Of a stretch of DNA of 64,000 nucleotides, positions 57,482 through 64,000 are shown piece by piece. The DNA is from Millisia brevis NBRC 105863 (GTDB lineage Bacteria > Actinomycetota > Actinomycetes > Mycobacteriales > Mycobacteriaceae): contig NZ_BCRN01000006.1 of the NCBI RefSeq assembly GCF_001552615.1, positions 293,569 to 357,568 of the forward strand, read 5' to 3'. The notes beneath the pieces were generated by a model. That model ran no database searches and was not told the DNA's origin. It saw nothing but the letters and a program-made list of their open reading frames with translations. Numbering within the stretch: position 1 is the stretch's first letter; each line of letters starts with the position of its first letter. The translations under genes were made by a program, and so were the position numbers.

Positions 57482-59245
57482 TCAGGCGTTCGCGGTGCGC
57501 TCGGCGGTGGCGGTGGCCAACAACTCCTCGGCGTGCGCCCGACCGGTCTCGGTGTCGTCCAGACCGGCGAGCATACGGGCGAGTTCGACGACGCGCTCCG
57601 AGTCGTCGAGCAGCCGCACACCGCTGACCGCGGTGGTCTTCCCCTGGGTCTTGTCGACGATCAGGTGCTGATCGGCGTAGGCGGCTACCTGCGGGAGGTG
57701 GGTCACCACGATCACCTGGTGGGTGCGGGCCAACCGGGCGAGGCGGCGGCCGATCTCGACGGCGGCACGCCCACCGACCCCGGCGTCCACCTCGTCGAAG
57801 ACCATCGTCGTGCCGGTATTCGAGCGCGCCAGCACCACCTCCAGGGCGAGCATCACCCGCGACAGCTCGCCACCGGACGCGCTGCGCGAGATCGGCAGTG
57901 CCCGTCCCGAACCACTGGCCTGCAACAGGAATTCGATGTCGTCGATCCCCGAGGCACCGGCGTGGACGAGTTCCCCGTCGACGGTCAGAGGGGCATCGTC
58001 GTCGGGGACGGCCGCACGCCGCTGGACGCGTACCTCCAGGCGGCTGCGGCCCATCGCCAGTCCGGCGAGCTCGGCGCTCACGGCGCTCGACAGTTTGCCG
58101 GCCGCCTTGGTCCGGGCGGCGCTCAGTTCCGCGGCCGCGGTAGCGGCCACGTCGGCGAGCCGGCGTACCTCCGCCTCGAGTTCGCCCAGGGTATCGGAGG
58201 ACACGTCGACCTCGGAGAGCCGCGCATTGGCGACTCTTGCCCATTCGAGGACCCCGTCGACGTCCTCGGCATATTTGCGGGTCAACGTCCGCAGCTGCGC
58301 CTGGCGGTTGAGGTGGGTTTCAAGGACGGCCGGGTCGGCGGACAGACCGTCGAGATAGCTCGACAGCTCCTCGGCGATATCGGTGACCACGGCGATCACC
58401 TCGGAAATGCGTGGCTCGAGGGCGGTCAGCGCCGGATCCTCGGCGCCACCGAGAGCCGAGCGGGCGGCGCCGAGCAGCGCCATCGCCGCCGGTTCGTCGC
58501 CCGCGTCACCACCCACCAATGCCTCGTGCGCGCGCGCGGCCGATTCCCGCAGGCTCTCCAGGTCTCCGAGGCGGCGGATCAGCGCCACCAGTTCGACGTC
58601 CTCGCCGGGATTCGGGTCGACGGCGCCGATCTCGTCGAGACCGAAGCGCAGCTGGTCGGCCTCGCGGGCGAGTTCGCGGCTGCGGGCGACCCGGTCGAGC
58701 AGTTCGTTGCGGGCCCGCAGCCAGGCGGTGCGGGCGGCGCGGTAGCGCTTGGCGGGTCCGGAGATCGTGCGATCGCCGAAGCGGTCGAGCGCATCGCGCT
58801 GCTGGTCGGGGCGCTGCAGACGCAGCTGGTCGTTCTGTCCGTGCACGGTGATCAGCGGGGCGGTGAATTCGGCGAGAGCGCCGGCGGGAACGCTGCGCCC
58901 GCCGAGGTTCGCGCGGGATCGGCCATCCGCGCTGACGGTGCGCACGGCGATCACGGTGCCGTCCTCGTCGCGCGCTCCCCCGGTCGACTCGAGCACCTCA
59001 TCGACGGCCGCGACCGTCGCCGCGTCGGTGCCGTCGGTGGCGAAGCGTCCCTCGACGACGGCCTTGTCGCGGCCCTCCCGCACTCGGCCGGGGTCGGCGC
59101 GGGCACCGGAGAGCAGGTGCAGGCTGGTGACGACCATCGTCTTGCCGGCGCCCGTCTCGCCGGTGACCACCGTCAACCCCGACGAGAACGGTGCGCGGGC
59201 CCGGTCGATGACGCCGAGCCCCGAGATGTCGACCTCACACAGCAC
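57482..59245 (-). CDS. recN: DNA repair protein RecN
   Basis: A 587-residue SMC-like protein for double-strand break repair. Walker A GETGAGKTM is at 29-37, the ABC signature is SRSASGGELSRVMLALEVVLA, and Walker B is TMVFDEVDAGVGGRAAVEIG. The central part is a coiled coil. Length is normal. It lies 45 bases after nadK, within the nadK-recN-steA-steB run. Confidence 0.96.
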   Translation of the reverse strand: MLCEVDISGLGVIDRARAPFSSGLTVVTGETGAGKTMVVTSLHLLSGARADPGRVREGRDKAVVEGRFATDGTDAATVAAVDEVLESTGGARDEDGTVIAVRTVSADGRSRANLGGRSVPAGALAEFTAPLITVHGQNDQLRLQRPDQQRDALDRFGDRTISGPAKRYRAARTAWLRARNELLDRVARSRELAREADQLRFGLDEIGAVDPNPGEDVELVALIRRLGDLESLRESAARAHEALVGGDAGDEPAAMALLGAARSALGGAEDPALTALEPRISEVIAVVTDIAEELSSYLDGLSADPAVLETHLNRQAQLRTLTRKYAEDVDGVLEWARVANARLSEVDVSSDTLGELEAEVRRLADVAATAAAELSAARTKAAGKLSSAVSAELAGLAMGRSRLEVRVQRRAAVPDDDAPLTVDGELVHAGASGIDDIEFLLQASGSGRALPISRSASGGELSRVMLALEVVLARSNTGTTMVFDEVDAGVGGRAAVEIGRRLARLARTHQVIVVTHLPQVAAYADQHLIVDKTQGKTTAVSGVRLLDDSERVVELARMLAGLDDTETGRAHAEELLATATAERTANA

Positions 59246-59290
59246 GTGACCCTCGGTTCTCCCGTACCACCGGCTCCCCCATCCCCACGA

Positions 59291-60223
59291 TCACGGTGTT
59301 CTCCCCCGCCATCCCTTGACCGGCAACTCGAATTTGCGGACGAGCCGATCGGCGAACGGTGCGGAGTCCAGCCGCACCCACCGCACCGGCCGTGCTCCGC
59401 GCCGGATCTCGATCCGACTGCCCGGCGGCACGTCGATCACCCGGCGCCCGTCGCAGAAGACGTGGGCGTCGTGACCGTCGGCGACCGTTTCGACCGCGAT
59501 CCGCGCGTCGGGGCTGGTGACCAGCGCCCGGGCGAAGAGGGCGTGCGCGTTCGACGGGATCACCAGCAGCGCTTCCAGGTCCGGCCACATGATCGGGCCG
59601 CCGGCCGAGAAGGCGTAGGCGGTCGATCCGGTCGGGGTCGCGACGAGAACGCCGTCGCCGCCGAAGGAGGACACCGGACGATCGTCGACCTCGAGGACGA
59701 TCTCGAGCACACCGAGGCGGGCGGCGTTTTCGATGCTCGCCTCGTTGAGCGCCCAATTGGTGCCGATCGGTGTCGAACCGCGCCGTACCGAGATGTCGAC
59801 GGTCATCCGGTCCTCGATGCGGTAGTCGCCGGCCAGAACCCGCAGCAACGCCGACTCGAGGCTGTCGTCGACCTCGGTCTCGGCGAGGAAGCCGATGCGG
59901 CCCAGGTTGATGCCCAGGACCGGAACGTCGGCCTCGCGGGCGTATTCGGCGGCCCGCAGGATCGTGCCGTCGCCGCCGAGCGCGAGGACCAGTTCGCATC
60001 CCTCGGCGGCGGTGGGCGCATCGGTGACGGAGACCTCGAGGCCGTCGACGGAGCCGAGAACAACCGTCCCCGCGGTCTCGGGCGGGTCGGATTCGCGCCG
60101 GTCCTCGTAGAGGATTCGCAGTCCGACGCCGGCCGCGGCCAGCAATTCGGCGACCCGTCGGGACGTGTCGACGAGGTCGGCTCGGCCGGGATGGGCCACC
60201 AGCAGAAACTCGCGGCGCGTCAT
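59291..60223 (-). CDS. nadK: NAD kinase
   Basis: A 310-residue NAD kinase, making NADP from NAD with ATP or polyphosphate. The [14 protein letters not shown] motif has catalytic Asp85; NE-containing [11 protein letters not shown] and [21 protein letters not shown] follow. It overlaps tlyA by four bases, as in M. tuberculosis. Confidence 0.96.
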   Translation of the reverse strand: MTRREFLLVAHPGRADLVDTSRRVAELLAAAGVGLRILYEDRRESDPPETAGTVVLGSVDGLEVSVTDAPTAAEGCELVLALGGDGTILRAAEYAREADVPVLGINLGRIGFLAETEVDDSLESALLRVLAGDYRIEDRMTVDISVRRGSTPIGTNWALNEASIENAARLGVLEIVLEVDDRPVSSFGGDGVLVATPTGSTAYAFSAGGPIMWPDLEALLVIPSNAHALFARALVTSPDARIAVETVADGHDAHVFCDGRRVIDVPPGSRIEIRRGARPVRWVRLDSAPFADRLVRKFELPVKGWRGRTP

Positions 60224-61077
60224 TCCGGTCCCTCCCGTACTGCCCGGTCGATCATCTCGCCGACGGTCTCCTCATCGAATGGTGTGGACGCGATCTGCGG
60301 TGTCTCGGTGCCGTCGGCCGGGGATCCGTCGGTCCGCAACCACAGGAAGTATTCGACATTCCCGGACGGACCGGGCAACGGGCTGGCGGTCACGCCGCGG
60401 GTGCGCAGCCCGAGGGCGGCGGCGGAGCGGGCCACCTCCAGGACGGCGCTCGCCCGCAACCTCGGGTCCCGGACGACGCCCCCGGCGCCGAGGTTGTCGC
60501 GGCCGACCTCGAATTGCGGCTTCACCATCGGGACGATGTCGCCGCCCGGTGCCAGGCAGGAGGCGAGCGCGGGCAGCACCAAACCCAACGAGATGAAGGA
60601 CAGGTCGGCGACGATCAGGTCGACCGGTCCGCCGATCGTGGCGGCGTCGATCGCGCGCACATTGGTGCGGTCGTGGACGAGGACCCGTTCGTCCTGCTGG
60701 AGTCGCCAGACGAGTTGGCCGTAGCCGACGTCGACCGCCACCACCTCGCGGGCGCCGCGGGAGAGCAGGACGTCGGTGAAGCCACCGGTGGACGCGCCGG
60801 CGTCGAGGCACCGACGGCCGGTGACCGCCAGGCCGTCGGGCTCGAAGGCGTCGAGGGCGCCGAGCAGTTTGTGGGCGCCGCGGGACGCCCAGGCGACCTC
60901 GTCGGTCACCTCGATCACCCGCAGCGGGGTTCCTGCCTCGACGGCGGTGGCGGGCTTCTCGGCGGTGGCACCGGCGATCAGGACCCGGCCGGACCGGATC
61001 AGTTCGGCGGCATGGTCGCGAGAACGGGCGAGTCCCCGCCGAACCAGTTCGGCGTCGACCCGTGCACGGCGGGCCAC
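60220..61077 (-). CDS. tlyA: rRNA 2'-O-methyltransferase TlyA
   Basis: A 285-residue S4-FtsJ protein. The N-terminal S4 domain is [31 protein letters not shown]; the methyltransferase has the SAM motif [16 protein letters not shown] and Lys in [10 protein letters not shown]. The family methylates 16S and 23S rRNA cytidines and sets susceptibility to capreomycin-type antibiotics. GTG start at 61077, one base after the stop of the small upstream gene. Confidence 0.95.
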   Translation of the reverse strand: MARRARVDAELVRRGLARSRDHAAELIRSGRVLIAGATAEKPATAVEAGTPLRVIEVTDEVAWASRGAHKLLGALDAFEPDGLAVTGRRCLDAGASTGGFTDVLLSRGAREVVAVDVGYGQLVWRLQQDERVLVHDRTNVRAIDAATIGGPVDLIVADLSFISLGLVLPALASCLAPGGDIVPMVKPQFEVGRDNLGAGGVVRDPRLRASAVLEVARSAAALGLRTRGVTASPLPGPSGNVEYFLWLRTDGSPADGTETPQIASTPFDEETVGEMIDRAVREGPE

Positions 61078-61078
61078 G

Positions 61079-61369
61079 TCAGGTCTTGTCCACTGCGGCC
61101 AGGGCGTCCGAAAGCAATTCGTGGGCTCGTTCGAGACGACCGGCGGCCTCCGCCAGCTCTTCCAGAGCGGTGCCGGAGTAGTCGGCGGACGGATCGTCAC
61201 CGGCGGGCGGCGCGGGGATCGGGACATCGAGAACGTCCCGCACCCGCCCGACGAGTTCGCGGGCACCGTCCAGCCCGCCACCCGACACATCGGTCGAGGC
61301 AACGCGCATGGCGCCGTGGGCTGCGGCGACGTGGCCCGGATGTGGCACCGGGCGTCCGGATTCGGTCAT
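61079..61369 (-). CDS. Small hypothetical protein (Rv1693 position)
   Basis: A 96-residue protein. The N-terminal half is Gly/Ala/Pro-rich (GRPVPHPGHVAAAHGAM); the C-terminal half is helical and acidic (ALEELAEAAGRLERAHELLSDALAAVD). It occupies the place of the small Rv1693-type gene between tlyA and the HAD gene. No function is known. ATG at 61369. Confidence 0.8.
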   Translation of the reverse strand: MTESGRPVPHPGHVAAAHGAMRVASTDVSGGGLDGARELVGRVRDVLDVPIPAPPAGDDPSADYSGTALEELAEAAGRLERAHELLSDALAAVDKT

Positions 61370-61413
61370 CGTGATCCACGCTAGCGTTCGAGGGACCGTT
61401 ATGGCCGGCCGGC

Positions 61414-62433
61414 TCACCGATACCAGGTGTCGATGGCGGAGGCCGCCGCCGCGTCGCCGGCGATCGCCCCGCCGGGTGCCGGCTGGTCGAGGGTGAACGC
61501 CGCGGCTGCCCGCAACGCCCGAATCCCTTCCTCCGCGTCCACGGGGGCATCGGGATCGCCGTCGGCGCGCCGCAGGATCACCGCATCGCCGTCGCGGGCG
61601 ACGCTCCATCCCGACTGTGGCCCGACCCGGGTCGCATCCGGGCTCTCGTCGAGCGCGGCCAGCGAGTTCGCCAGGTAGGTCGGGCGCATCGACGAGTCGG
61701 CGGCGAGCAGGTCGGCGGCGGTGCTCACCCCGGTGAAGACCAGCAGCGAGTCGAGCCCGACCGTCACGGCGCCGGCGATGTCGGTGTCGAGTCGATCGCC
61801 GACCACCAGCGGGTGTGTGCCTCCCGACCGGTCGATCGCGTCCTGCATCAGCGCGCGGTAGGGCTTTCCGGCGACCTCGGGACGGCGGTCGGTCGCGGTG
61901 ATCAGGGCGCTGACCATCGCACCGTTTCCGGGGGCGAGGCCGCGGGCGAGGGGCAGGGTGGCGTCGGTATTGGTGGCCACCCAGAAAGCGCCGGCGCGGA
62001 TGGCGAAGGCGGCCTCGGCGAGCACCGGCCACGCGGTGTCCGGCGAATGGCCCTGGACGACCGCGGCGGTCTTCGGACCGGAGGTGCGCACCGGTACGAG
62101 GCCGACGCGTTCGACCTCCTCGCAGAGCGCGTCCGCACCGACGACCATCACTTCGGCGCCCGGTTCGAGGTGCTCCGCCAGCAGGCGTGCACCGGCCTGG
62201 GAGCTGGTCACCACGTCGTCATCGGCGGCCGGGTATCCGAGCTCACGCAGGTGTTCGGCGACGTCGCCGGGACGACGTGACGCGTTGTTGGTGACGTAGA
62301 TAGAGCGAGCCTGCTGCGCGGCCACGGCCTCGACCGCGCCGGGGACCGCGTCGGCTCCCCGGTAGAGCGTGCCGTCGAGGTCGTAGAGCAGGACATCGTA
62401 GGTGTTGCCGAGGGTGGCCGGGCCGGTGCTCAT
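61414..62433 (-). CDS. HAD-superfamily sugar phosphatase (NagD/PGP-like)
   Basis: A 339-residue HAD hydrolase. Motif I is LLYDLDGTLYRGADAV with nucleophile and acid Asp, motif II is SIYVTNNASRRPGDV, motif III Lys is in EVAGKPYRALMQ and motif IV is PLVVGDRLDTDIAGAV. It matches the Rv1692-like phosphatase group that acts on glycerol-phosphate-type substrates. A C-terminal extension of about 80 residues follows the core. Its ATG overlaps the TPR gene stop by four bases. Confidence 0.92.
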   Translation of the reverse strand: MSTGPATLGNTYDVLLYDLDGTLYRGADAVPGAVEAVAAQQARSIYVTNNASRRPGDVAEHLRELGYPAADDDVVTSSQAGARLLAEHLEPGAEVMVVGADALCEEVERVGLVPVRTSGPKTAAVVQGHSPDTAWPVLAEAAFAIRAGAFWVATNTDATLPLARGLAPGNGAMVSALITATDRRPEVAGKPYRALMQDAIDRSGGTHPLVVGDRLDTDIAGAVTVGLDSLLVFTGVSTAADLLAADSSMRPTYLANSLAALDESPDATRVGPQSGWSVARDGDAVILRRADGDPDAPVDAEEGIRALRAAAAFTLDQPAPGGAIAGDAAAASAIDTWYR

Positions 62434-63824
62434 TCGCCACCCAGTTCTTCCACGCGTTCCTCGGCGTCGGTCATGCCTTCGGCGTCGGCGGCTGCCGTGG
62501 CGAGGAACCATTCGAGGGCCTCGTCCTTGCGGCCGGCGGCCAGCAGGGCGTCCGCGTAGGCGTAGAACAACCGCACGGCGGTCAGTCCGGTCTTCGACTT
62601 GTCGAGATCCTTGGTCTGCAGCAGCACGACCGCTTCCTCGGGGCGGCCGAGGTCGCGGCGGGCACCGGCCAGGACGATGCGCAGTTCGATCGCCTCGTCG
62701 CCGGTGAGGGCGCGGGCTTCGTCGCTGCGGCCGAGCTCGATCGCCCGTTCCGGCCGTCCGAGACCGCGTTCGCTGTCGGCGAGCATCGCGAGCAGGCCGT
62801 TGCCGGAACCCATGCGCTTGGCCGCACGCAGTTCCGACAGTGCCCGTGCGTAGTCACCGGCGAGGTAGGCCGCGACACCGACCGCTTCGCGTACCACCGC
62901 GAGTCGGCTCGCTCGGCCGCGGGCGGCCAGGGCGTAGCTCAACGCCAGCTGCGGGTCGTCGTCGAGCAGCCGTCCGGTCATGGCCAGTTGCCGCGCGACG
63001 GTTTCGGCGTTGCGCTTGTCGAGGGTGCTCAGCTCCCGACGGACCGCGCCGTCCAATTCGTCCGCGGTGACGTCATCGGGAAGATCCGGCTCGTCGGCGC
63101 GGTCCTCACCGGAACGGTGGGTGCTGGGGCGACGTGACTCGGAGTCGGCATGCCGGTCGCGTCCCTGCGGGCCCGTGCCGCGGTCGTTGGGGCGGCCGTA
63201 GCCGCCGCTGCGCTGTCCGCCGCGGTCGTCGGCGCCGCGATTCGGGCGTCCCTCACCGCTGCGATACGGCCGATCGTCACCGGTCCGGTTCGGACGATCA
63301 CCGCCGCCCCGGTTGGGTCGATCGTCTCCACTGCGCGGGGGGCGTCCGCCGCGGGAGTCACCCCGGCTGTCACCGGAGGCGCCGCGACCGTAGCCTCCGG
63401 AGCGTCCGTCCCGACCGGAGAAGCCGCCGGATCGGTTGTCGGAGCGGTTCGGCCGGTCGCCGCGGTGGTCGCCGTCACGTCCGGTTCCGCCGGTGCGGCG
63501 ATCTCCGCGGTCGGGGCGAGCATCATCACGGGCGCCGTCGCGGTCGGGACGCCGACCGGGAGTTTCCGGCCGATCGCCGTACGACCGTCGGTCGCCTCGC
63601 GGTGCGCCGGCGTTCCGATCACGAGAGTCGCGGGCCGGTCGGCTATCGCGATCGCTCGAGGAACGCTCGGGGCGACCGGCCGGACGATCGCCGGTCTGCT
63701 CGCGTCGAGCGTCGGTATTCGTTTCCCCGGTGGTGCCGGTCGCGTCGGCGTCGGCCGATGCGCCGGTGCGGTCGACACGGGGGGCGCCCCGTCGGAAGGG
63801 CCGCCATTCTTCGCCGTCGGGCAC
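62430..63824 (-). CDS. TPR-like protein with RG/D-rich disordered N terminus
   Basis: About 464 residues. The C-terminal 200 are helical repeats (RLAVVREAVGVAAYLAGDYARALSELRAAKRM, LADSERGLGRPERAIELGR, LRIVLAGARRDLGRPEEAVVLLQ) typical of TPR proteins in the Rv1691 position. The first 250 residues are low-complexity Arg/Gly/Asp (DDRPNRGGGDRPNRTGDD, GRDGRSGGYGRG), like RGG-type RNA-binding tails. The GTG at 63824 has GGAGAGG five bases upstream and is preferred to starts further out. Function unknown. Confidence 0.87.
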   Translation of the reverse strand: MPDGEEWRPFRRGAPRVDRTGASADADATGTTGETNTDARREQTGDRPAGRPERSSSDRDSRPARDSRDRNAGAPRGDRRSYGDRPETPGRRPDRDGARDDARPDRGDRRTGGTGRDGDHRGDRPNRSDNRSGGFSGRDGRSGGYGRGASGDSRGDSRGGRPPRSGDDRPNRGGGDRPNRTGDDRPYRSGEGRPNRGADDRGGQRSGGYGRPNDRGTGPQGRDRHADSESRRPSTHRSGEDRADEPDLPDDVTADELDGAVRRELSTLDKRNAETVARQLAMTGRLLDDDPQLALSYALAARGRASRLAVVREAVGVAAYLAGDYARALSELRAAKRMGSGNGLLAMLADSERGLGRPERAIELGRSDEARALTGDEAIELRIVLAGARRDLGRPEEAVVLLQTKDLDKSKTGLTAVRLFYAYADALLAAGRKDEALEWFLATAAADAEGMTDAEERVEELGGE

Positions 63825-63958
63825 AGATGCCTCTCCACGAGCAGAAGCGCTAATCCGCGGGACTCGTTGATTCTCGGATCGGGATGAAAAAGACAGTGGA
63901 CGAAAGGATGTACGCGTTGGGGACGAGACGTCCCTCAAAGAGGGTACAACCACAACAA

Positions 63959-63994
63959 ACCCCCAACATGGTCCGTAGGGATCATGTTGGGGGT
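63959..63994 (-). terminator. Intrinsic terminator of a gene beyond the right edge
   Basis: A perfect 12-bp stem (ACCCCCAACATG and its complement) with a 12-base loop. On the minus strand it is followed by TTGTTGTGGTTG. It probably ends a minus-strand gene outside the window and insulates the TPR operon. Confidence 0.85.
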
Positions 63995-64000
63995 CTGCTG

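Noticed and set aside
57533..60724. A 1063-codon open frame on the plus strand over recN, nadK and tlyA
   Set aside because: It crosses three intact conserved genes and their junctions and is a shadow of their codon usage.
62600..63887. Plus-strand Ala/Val-rich frame over the TPR gene resembling a secreted protein
   Set aside because: It mirrors the Arg/Gly/Asp repeat region of the real gene and lacks a ribosome-binding site and signal peptide.

Overview
The window is high-GC actinobacterial DNA. Its gene content and order point to a mycolate-producing member of the Mycobacteriales, Gordonia-like in flavour; the genus is my inference. The right third (about 45.2 to 64 kb, all minus strand) keeps the order known from Mycobacterium tuberculosis Rv1691 to Rv1713, run backwards here: der, cmk, rluB, scpB, scpA, parA, xerD, a Nudix hydrolase, pyrG, steB/mctB, steA, recN, nadK, tlyA, a short hypothetical, a HAD phosphatase and a TPR protein. 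The genes that sit between xerD and parA in M. tuberculosis are missing. A terminator at the right edge probably belongs to the next gene outside the window.

The left part is mostly transport and ion homeostasis. It holds the 5' end of a phosphoketolase gene, an overlapping pair of CrcB/Fluc fluoride channel genes, a divergent UvrA-like ABC protein, and a six-gene Mrp (Mnh) Na+/H+ antiporter operon with fused A+B subunits. These are followed by a long-chain acyl-CoA synthetase, an MFS exporter with its TetR regulator, a zf-UBP protein, sodA, and a K+-ATPase cluster (small ORF-kdpF-A-B-C-D-E). In that cluster kdpD is visibly damaged: its transmembrane region is missing and its reading frame shifts twice.

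The middle (23.3 to 30 kb) is a polyhydroxyalkanoate (PHA) region. It contains an XRE regulator, a GAF histidine kinase with a LuxR-type partner, phaJ, phaC, a phasin and a PhaC/depolymerase-like hydrolase. Next is a ferric-siderophore ABC importer (binding protein divergent from two permeases and an ATPase) with an IdeR/DtxR-like iron box between the two arms, then a GH13 glucosidase divergent from a TetR regulator with two operator-like sites.

From 36.0 to 44.4 kb the region is accessory. There is debris of at least two broken genes, a lipoprotein, an MmyB-type regulator, two aldo/keto reductases, a zinc alcohol dehydrogenase, an ATP-grasp protein with no canonical start at its best ribosome-binding site, and a 5'-truncated aldo/keto reductase next to a tRNA-Pro(GGG).

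A recurring window-wide feature is in-frame tandem repeats of 21 to 60 bp at the ends of unrelated proteins (MnhG, MnhD, a siderophore permease, RluB). Another is a set of strong palindromes upstream of transporter and PHA genes. I did not find a clearly new defence or mobile system. The best leads are the TM-less frameshifted KdpD, the unannotated small membrane ORF before kdpF, the PHA regulatory sites and the tRNA-adjacent decay zone.
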